Shown: positions 44,830 through 54,719, counted from the stretch's first letter. The stretch is DNA of 64,000 bases from Chlorogloeopsis sp. ULAP01 (GCF_030381805.1 NZ_JAUDRH010000005.1:1-64000), one strand, 5' to 3'. Notes: generated from the letters alone by a model not told the origin. Made by a program: numbers and translations.

Positions 44830-45300
44830 ATGACATTCCAATCATTATTACTGATTAATACATACTACCTTTCACCTCATGATTGGTTTAACCTTACCTT
44901 TAGGTTATGCCTCGCTTTGCTATTTGGGGCAGTTATCGGCTTAGAACGCGAACTAAGACGTAAACCCGCAGGTCTAAGAACTCATATGTTGGTTAGTCTT
45001 GGTTCGGCACTATTTGTTCTTGTTATCTTGCAAACGGCTGCCGTTTCACCGGATTACGATCCTCTCAGTCGTGTCATCCAAGGTGTTGCGGCTGGTATCG
45101 GGTTTCTGGGCGCTGGAGAAATCTTACGTGAATCTCCTGAAGAATCCCAACGTACAAAAGTTCGTGGGCTTACCTCAGCAGCAGCTATCTGGATATCGGC
45201 AGCTTTGGGAATAGCTGCTGGATGTGGTTTATGGCAATTAGGATTAATTAGTACTGTATTGTCTTTTTTGGTTCTGAATGTCCTGAAAAAGTTGCAATAA
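44830..45300 (+). CDS. MgtC/SapB-family membrane protein
   Basis: 156 residues with four or five membrane helices and the family block FGAVIGLERELRRKPAGLRTHMLVSLGSALF (about 37-67), then GIGFLGAGEILRE and RGLTSAAAIWISAALG. Of the family, Salmonella MgtC aids survival in low Mg2+; the role of cyanobacterial members is not established. It lacks the C-terminal soluble domain of full-length MgtC. ATG start; transcribed alone. Confidence 0.9.
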   Translation: MTFQSLLLINTYYLSPHDWFNLTFRLCLALLFGAVIGLERELRRKPAGLRTHMLVSLGSALFVLVILQTAAVSPDYDPLSRVIQGVAAGIGFLGAGEILRESPEESQRTKVRGLTSAAAIWISAALGIAAGCGLWQLGLISTVLSFLVLNVLKKLQ

Positions 45301-45403
45301 TCATAGGGTATTTGTATATTTTTTTATACTATGGGCTGATTGCCGCATCGCTCTAAACTAGTTGATATGGTGCGTGAGCGAGATATTCACTAAGGATGCA
45401 TAC

Positions 45404-45889
45404 ATGAAAAAGCTGATTTCAACAATTGCGATCGCCATCCCCGCATATGTGATCGCTTGCAGCCTGATTTTAATTTCTGGCTGCGAGAATCTTCAGAATG
45501 ATACTTCTGCGGAAACTCAGAAGGACACCATTGCTGAGGTGAAAAAAGATTCTCCCCAGAGTAATTCTGTCAAAACTACTACTTCTGGTCAAGATAACAC
45601 TGTTACCCAAAAGCAAGATTCATCGCAACAACCAACAGTTGGTACGGTCACAAGTATGCAAAATGGTGACCTTCTTTGTTACGTGAGTTTAGTAGACAAA
45701 AGTGGAAAAGAGCATAACGTTGGCGCAGATTTTGAGATATGTGCGCAAGAAAAAACATTCTTGAACAGGCAAGTACGCATCTATTATGAAATAGCATCAG
45801 TTAGTGATTGTCAAAGTGCTGAACCGTGTGGGAAAAGTCGTAAAGAATCCATCATTACTAAGATGGAGATCATAGGGAAAAAATCATAA
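45404..45889 (+). CDS. Predicted lipoprotein, unknown function
   Basis: About 161 residues from ATG 45404 (MKKLISTIAIAIPAYVIACS). An upstream ATG at 45362 adds 14 residues without signal character. Lipobox LISGC with Cys near 27; then a Gln/Thr/Lys-rich linker and a small C-terminal domain with GTVTSMQNGDLLCYVSLVDKSGKEHNVGADFEICAQE and an AEPCGKSRK segment. Multiple Cys suggest disulfides. I do not recognise the domain; it resembles cyanobacterial hypothetical lipoproteins. Confidence 0.7.
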   Translation: MKKLISTIAIAIPAYVIACSLILISGCENLQNDTSAETQKDTIAEVKKDSPQSNSVKTTTSGQDNTVTQKQDSSQQPTVGTVTSMQNGDLLCYVSLVDKSGKEHNVGADFEICAQEKTFLNRQVRIYYEIASVSDCQSAEPCGKSRKESIITKMEIIGKKS

Positions 45890-45925
45890 AGCCATTTCCC
45901 GCCCTTGAAAATACCATCAATTTTG

Positions 45926-48900
45926 TTAGACATTGCCAGGTTTGTTTTGTCCATCAATACTGACAACCAATGTCGCGATCGCCTTGACTAATTCTTCTGG
46001 ATCAACGGGTTTAGATATATGCTGTTGAAATCCTGCTTCCAGGGCTTTTTGCTGATCGTACTCTGCGGCATAGGCAGTTAGAGCGATCGCTCCAATTGAT
46101 CCTCCTTTTTCAGGCGGTCTATTCCTGATTTGTCGCATTAACATATAACCATCGATATCAGGCATCCCAATATCGCTAATTAACAAGTCTGGCTGGGAAA
46201 TATCCAACAGTGCCAATGCTTCAGTAGCTGATGCTGCAACCCTCACCTGCGCTCCATATTGTTCCAAAATGGTGAGTACCAAGTCTCGCATATCAGCTTC
46301 ATCATCAACGATAAGAATTTGTAGTTGACTAAAATCAAAGTTGCCAACAGCAGATAGGTTGTCCTGAGTTGTTTTTCCAACAACGGTTATTAATGGTAAT
46401 CTGACCGTAAAGGTTGCGCCTAAATCCTCACCAGGACTCTCTGCATAAATAGTTCCTCCATGTAGTTCGACTAAGTGACGAACTATTGCTAATCCTAATC
46501 CTAGCCCGCCAAATTTCCTGGTGATTGTTGCATCGGCCTGTCGAAAATACTCAAATACATACGGCAAAAAGTCACAATCAATACCTTTACCCGTATCACT
46601 AACTTTAATTTCAGCCTCTGAGTCAATACACTTCAGTATAATTTCAACCCGTCCGCCTGATGGAGTAAATTTAACGGCGTTTGTAAGTAAATTCCAAATC
46701 ATTTGCTGTAGGCGAGCAGCATCACCCAAAACCTGGAATTTTGGAGCCACTGAGCCTTTACGGGTTAAGCGCGTTGAGTGCAAGTGGCGTGATTTTAGAT
46801 GATCCAGTTGCTCGTTAAAGTCTGTAGCTTTTGGGCTAACATCAATATTTTCCAATCCAAAATCTAAAATCGTAAATCGTAAATTGATTGATTTGGCTTG
46901 GGCTGCCAACTGCACAGTTTCAATAGCTGCTTTAATCGTCGGTGCCAAATCGACAGGAGCCATGTTGAAACTAAGCTTGCCTTGCAAAATGCGCGAGACA
47001 TCCAAAAGATCCTCAATGAGTTGGGTTTGGAGTTTAGCGTTACGCTCAATTGTTTCTAAGGCATAATCTATTTTGGCAGCATCTAATTTTCCTGCACGAA
47101 GCAATTTAGACCAACCTAAAATCGGATTGAGTGGCGTTCGCAACTCATGAGACAACACCGCCAAAAATTCATCTTTAACTCGGTTGGCAGCTTCTGCTGT
47201 ACTTCGGGCTGTTCGTTCGGCTTCGTAGAGGCGGGCATTATCAATGGCGATCGCGGCTCGATGGGCAATGTCTTCTGCCAAGGCTAGATCTGCTTGACTG
47301 TAACGGCGCTCGGATTGGGCAGTGACAAAGGAAATTGCTCCCAAAATCTGACCACGAGCAAGTAACGGTGAGATAATCCCAGATTTTAAGCCCAATTCGC
47401 GTAAAATTTGCAGATGTTCAGCATCTTGAGCCATCATTACCAATGCAGCATCTGGAATTTCAGTTGCCATTTCGGTTTTCCTAGTTCGCAATACCTTAGG
47501 TACTCCTTCCGTTGCGTCGATGTGTCTGGGATATCGACGATGAATTTCCCAACCCAATTCCACTTTGTTTGGATCGCAGTGAGCCACTGCAACCCGATGA
47601 ATAAATTGATTGTCTTGCAGTAGGTCGATCGCACACCAGTCTGCAAAAAACGGCACTACCAAATTTGCAACACTTGCCAGAGTGCATTCATAATCCAATG
47701 AGGATGCCAGTGCTGTGCTAACTTCTGCAAGAAATGCTGATCGCCGTTGATCGGCTTCTGCTTCTAGACGCGCAGTTTGCTCTTGAACTTGCTGGCGCAT
47801 CAATTGGGCGCGTTCTGCTTCTGAACGTTTGCGCTCGGTAATGTCTCTGTTGATACTAATAAAAAAGATTGGATTGCCCGCTTTGTCGTATACAGTTTTG
47901 GCTGTTGTTTCAATTGGCACTACCGATCCATCTTTTCGTAGACAGGGGACTTCACTACAAAAGGCTCCTGTTTCTTGAATGGAGCGAATCATTTGCGCCG
48001 TCATCTTCGGTTTGATATCTGGGTGATGGAGAAAGTTTACGGGTTTGCCGATCGCCTCTTTTGCTGTGTAGCCAAAAATTTGCTCGGCATTGCCCAACCA
48101 GCGTTGAATCTTACCCTCCAAATCGGTTAACAAAATGGCATCAGGCATTTGTTGCAAGGCAGCATCGGAAATCAGTAGCTCGGCTTCGGCTTGTTTGCGT
48201 TCGGTGATGTCGTGCATCACGACGACTGCCCCTTGTTTTTTGCCCTGGCTATCGGCGATCGCCTGCCCACTAGCAAGCACCGTTTTTGCCGTTCCATGTT
48301 TGGGCGCAATTACCATTTCAACATTCTCGACTGTCTGTTCCTGTAACGCCCGAAATAACGGGATCTCGTTTTTGGACATAGGCGTTTTGCCATCAGGCAA
48401 ATACAGGTTATAGTGTCTTGCCCACTCTTCAGGTGGTAGTGGTTGCTCCAGCAAGCCATGAAATTCCCGTGCGGCTCGATTAAATAGAGTCAAAATCCCC
48501 TCGGCGTTACAGGCTACAATTCCTGCCTGAACATTATCAAGCAGCACTCTGAGTAACTCTTGTTCTTTTTGCAGGGCTACTTGGGCTTGCTGGCGCTCTG
48601 CAATTTCTGACTGGAGTAATTCATTTGCTTGGGATAGTTCAACTGTTCGTTTTTCAACTAACCGCTCCAAATCGTACTGGACTTGTTGCCGTACTGCTTC
48701 TGTTTGCTGTCGTTCCAGTTCAGTGGCGATGCGGAGGGCAAAGATGGTTAATAGAGATTCTGCAAGCTGAACATTCGTCAAAGCATTGCTATGCATCACA
48801 CCTAATAAGCCGAGGGGTACGCCCGTGGAGTCAAAAAACGGAACCGCTACATAGCTTTCCACATTTAGAGGTTCTAAAAGAGGCGCGTTGGGAAACAAAG

Positions 48901-49711
48901 CTTGGACTCGATTGGGATAACAGCACAATTTTCGTGTCTGAAGGACTTCCTGGCAGGGGGTATCTTGTAGCAGGTATGCAAAATTGTCAATGATCTGCCC
49001 CTTGGCGCAGGCGGCGATCGTTTGGATTGCTTCTTGGTTATCTCCATCCAATAAACCAATATATGTGTAATCAACTCCCAGCACCTTGCCTAAATGTTGC
49101 ACCAAAGCAAAGAAAAATGCTTCACCCGTTGCTACAGAAACGCCTTGAGTCACCTCTAACAATGCAACATCAATTTGAGCAATTTTACGGGCTGCCAATC
49201 GTAGTTCTAGTTCATCCATTACCATTGCAGCCAGATCTGTCAGAACGACTTTTTGCTCATCACTTAAGTCAGCACGCGGTTTAGTATCTAACAAACAAAG
49301 AGTACCTAAGTTGAAGCCATCTTGAGTCAGCAATGGCGCACCAGCATAGAATCGCAAACCTGGTTCATTTTGTACAAATGGATTACAGACGAGACGATTG
49401 TCGAGCCTAGTATCGGGAATGACTAAAATTTCATTAGATAACAGGGCAAAGCTACAAATAGTCGCATCTCGCTGCACCTCGCGTAGTTCAAAGCCATGAG
49501 CCGATTTAAACCAGCCTCTCGATTTATCAATTAGCGAAACCAGTGCGATCGGCACATTCAATATACGCGCTGCCAAGGAGGTGATGCGATCAAAAGCAGC
49601 TTCTGGTGGTGTATCGAGAATGTTGTATCGCCGCAGTGCCTCTAAGCGTTCTACCTCATTTGCTGGAACAGGGGCAGTTGTTGCAATCGGTTTAGGGGAA
49701 GTTTCAGTCAT
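45926..49711 (-). CDS. Hybrid sensor histidine kinase / response regulator
   Basis: About 1261 residues from ATG 49711 (MTETSPKPIATTAPVPANE); an upstream TTG at 49864 would add 51 low-complexity residues. No membrane segment, so cytosolic. In order, counted from 49711: GAF, second GAF, coiled coil, PAS (two, both with DITERK C-caps), third GAF, HisKA with FLAVLSHELRTPLN (His phosphoacceptor), HATPase_c with NLLTNAVKFTP, DTGKGID and GGLGLGLAI, and a C-terminal receiver with acceptor Asp in SDIGMPD and Lys in SKPV. Signal unknown. Its HisKA-to-REC tail closely resembles that of the kinase at 56668-60837. Confidence 0.92.
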   Translation of the reverse strand: MTETSPKPIATTAPVPANEVERLEALRRYNILDTPPEAAFDRITSLAARILNVPIALVSLIDKSRGWFKSAHGFELREVQRDATICSFALLSNEILVIPDTRLDNRLVCNPFVQNEPGLRFYAGAPLLTQDGFNLGTLCLLDTKPRADLSDEQKVVLTDLAAMVMDELELRLAARKIAQIDVALLEVTQGVSVATGEAFFFALVQHLGKVLGVDYTYIGLLDGDNQEAIQTIAACAKGQIIDNFAYLLQDTPCQEVLQTRKLCCYPNRVQALFPNAPLLEPLNVESYVAVPFFDSTGVPLGLLGVMHSNALTNVQLAESLLTIFALRIATELERQQTEAVRQQVQYDLERLVEKRTVELSQANELLQSEIAERQQAQVALQKEQELLRVLLDNVQAGIVACNAEGILTLFNRAAREFHGLLEQPLPPEEWARHYNLYLPDGKTPMSKNEIPLFRALQEQTVENVEMVIAPKHGTAKTVLASGQAIADSQGKKQGAVVVMHDITERKQAEAELLISDAALQQMPDAILLTDLEGKIQRWLGNAEQIFGYTAKEAIGKPVNFLHHPDIKPKMTAQMIRSIQETGAFCSEVPCLRKDGSVVPIETTAKTVYDKAGNPIFFISINRDITERKRSEAERAQLMRQQVQEQTARLEAEADQRRSAFLAEVSTALASSLDYECTLASVANLVVPFFADWCAIDLLQDNQFIHRVAVAHCDPNKVELGWEIHRRYPRHIDATEGVPKVLRTRKTEMATEIPDAALVMMAQDAEHLQILRELGLKSGIISPLLARGQILGAISFVTAQSERRYSQADLALAEDIAHRAAIAIDNARLYEAERTARSTAEAANRVKDEFLAVLSHELRTPLNPILGWSKLLRAGKLDAAKIDYALETIERNAKLQTQLIEDLLDVSRILQGKLSFNMAPVDLAPTIKAAIETVQLAAQAKSINLRFTILDFGLENIDVSPKATDFNEQLDHLKSRHLHSTRLTRKGSVAPKFQVLGDAARLQQMIWNLLTNAVKFTPSGGRVEIILKCIDSEAEIKVSDTGKGIDCDFLPYVFEYFRQADATITRKFGGLGLGLAIVRHLVELHGGTIYAESPGEDLGATFTVRLPLITVVGKTTQDNLSAVGNFDFSQLQILIVDDEADMRDLVLTILEQYGAQVRVAASATEALALLDISQPDLLISDIGMPDIDGYMLMRQIRNRPPEKGGSIGAIALTAYAAEYDQQKALEAGFQQHISKPVDPEELVKAIATLVVSIDGQNKPGNV

Positions 49712-49939
49712 GAACTTTGAGTCAATGGGCGAGTAGAAGGCTGGAAATGCAACGGGAATTATATTATTGTTATTGGGTTTGAGGATGCCTAACTTAGGTG
49801 AAGTGAAAAACACTGCCAAGGAGCAAGTGCTTGCTGCTGATTCATTTTTCTCCTGCGTAAGCAATTCAGAGCGAGTTTATTCAAGGAAAGCTTTGCTAAC
49901 ACCAGAATTTTGCCATATTGCAATTAGTCTCAAGCATCT

Positions 49940-50061
49940 GTCTGGAGTTGATTGCACTAATACTTGTAGTATTTCATCTCTTGCAAAGATATACCACGCT
50001 GTTTGGCAAGATTTGCTAGTCTTTCTAAAATAGCAGAATCTAAATTTCCAACTAATACCAA
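49940..50061 (-). pseudogene. Ribbon-helix-helix antitoxin remnant
   Basis: Minus-strand translation gives LVLVGNLDSAILERLANLAKQ, then RGISLQ, followed after one lost base by DEILQVLVQSTPD. This resembles FitA/VapB-type ribbon-helix-helix antitoxins (beta strand, N-L-D, then two helices). A stop codon lies just upstream and no start remains. The toxin partner is not visible. The similarity is by eye. Confidence 0.5.
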
Positions 50062-50226
50062 TTTAAAAAATGATTAAGGGCAGATGCATTCACCAAATCC
50101 AGACACACCAAGGCAATTTCTAATTCTATTTTCCTAAATGGAATAAGATGCCTTGTTTCGGGGTTATTTTCTAGCCACCTCTATTTGAGATTTTAGTTCA
50201 CTAAAGTTGGAAAATACACAAAAATA

Positions 50227-50949
50227 TTAAGCTTCTGGTTCAATGCCAAGCGATCGCAATTGGGCAGCTAGGCGATCGGCTCTTTGACGTTCTTGTTCGG
50301 CTCTTTCTTCGCCAGTCAACAACAAATTACCTTGCGAATCCCACCAGCGCAACCAGGGTAATTCCATATTCTGATACTGTCCCTGCCATATACCTAATTC
50401 AACGCCTAAAGGATGTATAGAATAATGTCCGCGCTCATTTACTGGTAATAGCTGATACTGCCCCTCAATTAAGTGATAAACTTCCACACTGGCTTTATTT
50501 ACTTCATAAATGCCATAAAAAGCCGGGTGGATCACTTGCTCATAAATCCAAAATTTCCCCGTCCAGGGGGTTTGATTTCGTTCTTCGCTTCCATCTCCAG
50601 AGGCAAATTCTAATACAATTAAGGGTGCGATAAACTCTTGCCATAATACATAAGACCTCCGTGTTTGCCCGTTGAGCAATGATGGTACATTCGGTACATA
50701 GAACCAGTCGGGAGCTTCTGCACCTTTCTCTGGAGGATCGGTTATGCGCCAATAGATACCGCAATCTTGACCAATACAGTATTGCCCATCAGGATGACGT
50801 TTTTGCAATATGGGTTTAATCGAGTCGGTTAGTAGAATGCTTTGTGGATGTTCCTGGAAATTTTTCACAAAAGTGCCGTCAGACTCTGGTAGTTGCGTAT
50901 GGTCAGGGAAAGGAGTAAGGTCAGTGGTTGGATTGGTTGCAGAGGTCAT
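50227..50949 (-). CDS. Uma2-family (DUF820) restriction-endonuclease-like protein
   Basis: 240 residues. PD-(D/E)XK-like features: EAPDWFYVPNV (Asp) and IVLEFASGDGSEER (Glu-x-x-x-G-D). HIP1-like GCGATCGC lies in its 3' coding region. A C-terminal Gln/Arg/Glu-rich helix (AEQERQRADRLAAQLRSLGIEPEA) is common in cyanobacterial Uma2 proteins. These families are abundant in cyanobacteria; nuclease activity is only inferred. It stands alone, flanked by the antitoxin remnant and a terminator. Confidence 0.85.
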   Translation of the reverse strand: MTSATNPTTDLTPFPDHTQLPESDGTFVKNFQEHPQSILLTDSIKPILQKRHPDGQYCIGQDCGIYWRITDPPEKGAEAPDWFYVPNVPSLLNGQTRRSYVLWQEFIAPLIVLEFASGDGSEERNQTPWTGKFWIYEQVIHPAFYGIYEVNKASVEVYHLIEGQYQLLPVNERGHYSIHPLGVELGIWQGQYQNMELPWLRWWDSQGNLLLTGEERAEQERQRADRLAAQLRSLGIEPEA

Positions 50950-51035
50950 AAGGCTACCTTTGCTTGGAAGTGAGGGTTGTATTTTAGTTTAGCAATCTGA
51001 AGGCAAGAGGGCGATCACAGCCTTTACTGAATATT

Positions 51036-51070
51036 AAAAATCCCTCATTCAGAATGGATGAGGGGTTTTT
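51036..51070 (-). terminator. Intrinsic terminator for the SH3-protein gene
   Basis: Arms AATCCCTCAT / ATGAGGGGTT with A- and T-runs on both sides, downstream of the SH3-like gene (minus) and upstream of the Uma2 gene. The T-run on the minus strand follows the stem. Confidence 0.75.
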
Positions 51071-51155
51071 CTCTAAAGTATTTCTTATGATTAGAGAATG
51101 GCAAACATCCATGCATCAGCTAATCAAAGAATACTAAATGTGCTTGAGTAACTAA

Positions 51156-51485
51156 TTATTGAGGATCGCCACAAAGAAAATCAGCACGAGCCCAACCACT
51201 TCCATTTTGATGAGAAATTCTCCACCACCAAAAACCGTCTTGTCCGTACTGACCACTCATTAATCCTACCAGCTGTCCGTTAGTAATTTCTTTAAGCTTA
51301 CGAAAGTTGCGCCCAGGGCCACTACGCACTGAAAGTCTACCATAAACATCATTAGTACAAACTTGAGCATAAGATTGGGGACGAGACGCAATACTATCAG
51401 TGCGACCAAGTCCAGGCCCAACTTGTGCGCGTGCGGGTAGAGCAGCAGCTAGAATTAATGCGCCAGTCATGAAAATTTTCAACAT
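51156..51485 (-). CDS. Secreted SH3-like domain protein
   Basis: 109 residues: signal peptide (MLKIFMTGALILAAALPARA) and one bacterial SH3 module (VYGRLSVRSGPGRNFRKLKEITNGQ ... GFWWWRISHQNGSGWARADFLCG). Such SH3 modules bind peptidoglycan or stabilise envelope proteins. It is 31 bp after the L,D-transpeptidase gene on the same strand, so the two may form an envelope unit. Confidence 0.85.
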   Translation of the reverse strand: MLKIFMTGALILAAALPARAQVGPGLGRTDSIASRPQSYAQVCTNDVYGRLSVRSGPGRNFRKLKEITNGQLVGLMSGQYGQDGFWWWRISHQNGSGWARADFLCGDPQ

Positions 51486-51516
51486 TGTTAAATCCTTTTA
51501 GTTAAATAAAAAATTA

Positions 51517-52227
51517 TTAAATAGTGACTTCAAGAAAACTGGGTTGATAAGTGCGGATATATCTCAAAACTTGATCTAAATCCTGTCGCTTAGTTAGTGC
51601 AATACATCCTGATGTTCCGTCTTCACCGTTGTCTTTATCAAAAGATGGATCGTAATGAATGCCTAAATCTGTACGACCAGTTTTAAATTTTGGCTTGATC
51701 GGAAGGAAACGATCGCCTGCTTCTGGAATCGTGCCGCGAATATAATTTCTTGCAACCTCATACTTTCCATTTGGTAATGGTGCTTCCGTTCCGGAGAGAT
51801 TGCGGTTTCTTTTTTGACTAGAAGCTCTTCCAGAAACAGTATTATAAGTGCCAACTGGCTGACCTTTTGCGTACATTTTAAGTTGATAAAGGGGATTACC
51901 AAGAGCATTTTTTTTCCCTGTTGGCACTAATTTCATGTAACTAGATGGACTTATTGGTGCTGTTGAAATTTTTTGAGCATATAATTCTTGATTCTCAAAT
52001 TTCCACTCGTGCTTTAAGTCATTGCTATTTTGTATTTCAAAATTAGATAATACATTATAACTTTTGCTTTCTTTCTCTCGCTCAATAGTTGCTAATTTTG
52101 TTTGTATTCTCTGATTGCTACTGGCCTGTAATTCAACTAAATTTGCTGATGATTGTAGCTCTGTAGTATTAGTACAACCTACGATAGATAGGCAACTCAA
52201 AGATATTAAGGCTAATCGAATTGGCAT
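51517..52227 (-). CDS. L,D-transpeptidase (YkuD-type) lipoprotein
   Basis: 236 residues. Lipobox SIVGC near 17. The C-terminal catalytic domain has the YkuD pattern: LGIHYDPSFDKDNGEDGTSGCIALTKRQD, with catalytic Cys in SGC and the upstream His (GIHYD). L,D-transpeptidases form 3-3 peptidoglycan cross-links or attach proteins to peptidoglycan. Beginning SLSCLSIVGCTN confirms export. The preceding linker (about 20-90) is helical. Upstream of the SH3 gene by 31 bp. Confidence 0.88.
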   Translation of the reverse strand: MPIRLALISLSCLSIVGCTNTTELQSSANLVELQASSNQRIQTKLATIEREKESKSYNVLSNFEIQNSNDLKHEWKFENQELYAQKISTAPISPSSYMKLVPTGKKNALGNPLYQLKMYAKGQPVGTYNTVSGRASSQKRNRNLSGTEAPLPNGKYEVARNYIRGTIPEAGDRFLPIKPKFKTGRTDLGIHYDPSFDKDNGEDGTSGCIALTKRQDLDQVLRYIRTYQPSFLEVTI

Positions 52228-52800
52228 GAAAAATTTACTTGTTATTCCTTTTCTTCAACTTTAAACGCTGATTTTATAGTTAAACCTGCGAAATGATACT
52301 TATTTTTAGTTGCGGCACGAATTACGTAATCAACGATATGTTTAAAAATTTTTCAAATTAATATACTTTACAGAAAACTAGGATGAATTAAGTCAAGAGA
52401 CTAAATCGCAATTTATAAAACCTAGATTTTAAAACTGAAAATGACTCTAAAACATTCAAAACAAACATAGCTATCAAATCAATCAAATATTTAAATTCAA
52501 TATTTTGGTAATCACTCTACCTTCTGAAGATAGTTGCAATATTCAGTGTTAGAACCTGGCAGTATATTCTTTTCGCAACTTGCAATGCTGCTTTTACTTT
52601 ATTTACATTTACCGATAGTCTACTGAATTTATGTGTAACAATAATTACTTTTTGTGTATGGGATTTGTCTTGACTACAGTCACCATCAGTAACTTTTTTG
52701 AAAAAAGGCTAGTAATTAGCTCAGGAAAATTCACAAAAATAGTGGCTATACAAATCAATAGCATTAAGGCTTCTAGTGAAGCCACTTGGAATATTTGACG
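52228..52800. other. AT-rich intergenic region
   Basis: 573 bp upstream of the L,D-transpeptidase gene. No gene or clear motif seen. It ends at the transposase remnant. Confidence 0.45.
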
Positions 52801-52951
52801 ATGAGAATAAATTTGTACCTCAGCAGCTTAACTGAAAAAGACTGGGAACTGATTGAGCAATTACTTCCCAACAAGAAGAACACTAGACAGCCGTGATGGA
52901 GAAAGCGTCAAGTTTTTGGGTAGGATCTTCTGCCAACTGAAAAATAGCTGA
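52801..52951 (+). pseudogene. IS5-type transposase N-terminal remnant
   Basis: The frame from ATG 52801 reads MRINLYLSSLTEKDWELIEQL, then LPNKKNTRQP, the usual start of an IS5-family transposase. It is stopped by TGA at 52894. A further frame reads GRIFCQLKNS after a frameshift near 52920, matching the next conserved piece. Terminal repeats and the rest of the transposase are missing. Confidence 0.7.
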
Positions 52952-53101
52952 GGCGATCGCACTTATTTGTTAAAGTGAGGTACAAGCATTAAAGTAAGTT
53001 ATAAAAAAAATAGATGATTACCTCAAAAATTGTCTCAACTCCAAGCTTTGGGGAGTAAGTCAGACAGTTTTAGGATTATAACTTTTTAAGGGGGTCGTGG
53101 A

Positions 53102-54343
53102 GTGCCTAAAACCACGATAAATGCACAGGGAGCGAAAGCATCAGAGATTTATTCAAAAGACTTTTCATGGCCATTGTGGCCTGTTGTACCACTTTATCCA
53201 TACGGTCAACGCCGAACAATTCGCAAAGAAGTGGTTCAGGATACAATCTGGACTTTTGATCAACTTCAAGGCATTTTCTATGTTGTTGTACCTATTCGGA
53301 TGACGGTGGTGAAGTTCGCTCAGGGAGGACTTTTGGTTTATGCACCTGTTGCACCAACGCCTGAGTGTATTGGACTTATGCAAGAATTAGTGGCAGAACA
53401 TGGGGATGTCAAGTATATTATTCTGCCGACTACCTCTGGTATAGAACATAAGGTTTTCGTTGGCCCTTTTTCTAGATGCTTTCCAAAAGCACTGGTATTT
53501 GTAGCTCCCAATCAGTGGAGTTTTCCTCTAAATCTGCCCCTCAGTTGGCTTGGTTTACCCTCTCGGCGCACTCAGCAGCTACCAAAAGACAGCACTACAG
53601 CACCCTTCGCTGACGAGTTTGATTATGCGATTTTGGGTTCTATCGAGCTTGGGCTGGGTAAATTTACAGAAGTTGCATTCTTTCATAAGCGATCGCACAC
53701 ACTCTTGATTACGGATTCAGTAGTTTCTATACCGGAAGAACCACCTGCGATCGTCCAATTAGATCCATACCCGTTGCTATTCCATGCTAAGGATAATGCA
53801 TCTGATGTTGTTGCAGATAATCAAGTAAATCGCTGTAAAGGCTGGCAACGGATTTCGTTGTTTGCTATGTACTTTCAACCAAGTGTGTTGGAGGTTATTA
53901 GTTGGGGTGAGGTATTTCGCAATGCCTTCAAAGCACCGGAACGCTCAAAGAAAGCTTATTTTGGTTTGTTTCCTTTTAAATGGAAGGACGACTGGAAACG
54001 CTCATTTGATGTATTGCAAGGAGATGGTCGTCTAATTGTAGCCCCAATTTTACAGACTCTGATTCTAAATCGAGCACCAAAGGAAACTATTGAATGGGCA
54101 AATCGGGTGGCGAGTTGGGATTTTCAGTGGATTATTCCCTCTCACTTTAACTCACCCATCAAAGCAGGAGGGCATCAATTTCGACAAGCATTCTCTTTTC
54201 TGGAAAAGTTCCCCACAAAGGATGCGAGTTTGTTAGGAAGTGGTAGTTATTCCTTGCCGGAGCAGGATTTTAAAATACTTAGAGAAATCGACGCGGGTTT
54301 AAAGAAATTTAGGATTGTACCGCCACCGAAAGACAAGGTGTAA
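53102..54343 (+). CDS. DUF4336-domain protein
   Basis: 413 residues. The start is GTG 53102 with AAGGGGGTCG upstream. Segments DFSWPLWPVVPLYPYGQRRTI, GGLLVYAPVAPTPECIGLM and DYAILGSIELGLG match the DUF4336 family seen in cyanobacteria and plants. The domain resembles a metallo-beta-lactamase-like fold with the canonical metal His motif weakened, so activity is uncertain. It is 480 bp from the double-glycine peptide genes; no functional link is shown. Confidence 0.82.
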   Translation: MPKTTINAQGAKASEIYSKDFSWPLWPVVPLYPYGQRRTIRKEVVQDTIWTFDQLQGIFYVVVPIRMTVVKFAQGGLLVYAPVAPTPECIGLMQELVAEHGDVKYIILPTTSGIEHKVFVGPFSRCFPKALVFVAPNQWSFPLNLPLSWLGLPSRRTQQLPKDSTTAPFADEFDYAILGSIELGLGKFTEVAFFHKRSHTLLITDSVVSIPEEPPAIVQLDPYPLLFHAKDNASDVVADNQVNRCKGWQRISLFAMYFQPSVLEVISWGEVFRNAFKAPERSKKAYFGLFPFKWKDDWKRSFDVLQGDGRLIVAPILQTLILNRAPKETIEWANRVASWDFQWIIPSHFNSPIKAGGHQFRQAFSFLEKFPTKDASLLGSGSYSLPEQDFKILREIDAGLKKFRIVPPPKDKV

Positions 54344-54494
54344 GTAATTCAAATTTAATTAAAAGAGTTGGCGAAGAATAGCAAAAAAGCTATGGAATTC
54401 TTGGAGACAGCAGTAAAAACATCAGGAAAATTATGCTGCCAAGTTTCTGTTTTGGCTCAGTTAATTCTACTATAGTTAAGTGTATGAGAATTTA

Positions 54495-54719
54495 TCAGGT
54501 TAATATCAAAGTTCCTCGAATTTTACCTTCTGCTTCTGGTTGTATAGTAAATACTTTTTCAACTGCTTTGTCTAAAAAATCAATTTTATTGAAACCTCCA
54601 CGAATACTTTCAGTTTGCTGCTCATTTAGCTCTTGCCAAAAAAATTGTGTTGTTTCAACATCGATTTCAACATTTAAATTAGATTGTGATGAATTTTTAA
54701 ATAAATACTTATAAAACAT
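54495..54719 (-). CDS. Double-glycine-leader peptide, candidate RiPP/bacteriocin precursor
   Basis: 74 residues. The N-terminal part ends FFWQELNEQQTESIRGG, a leader with the ELxxQQxxxIxGG pattern recognised by C39 peptidase/ABC exporters; cleavage would follow G42. The predicted core is 32 residues without Cys (FNKIDFLDKAVEKVF start). GGAG at 54728-54731 supports the start. No C39 peptidase, maturase or immunity gene is in the window, so processing would need a locus elsewhere. It could also be a coincidental small protein. Confidence 0.62.
   Translation of the reverse strand: MFYKYLFKNSSQSNLNVEIDVETTQFFWQELNEQQTESIRGGFNKIDFLDKAVEKVFTIQPEAEGKIRGTLILT

Noticed and set aside
49712..49864. N-terminal extension of the hybrid kinase from TTG
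   Set aside because: The extra 51 residues are low-complexity and upstream of the clean GAF start; ATG 49711 preferred.
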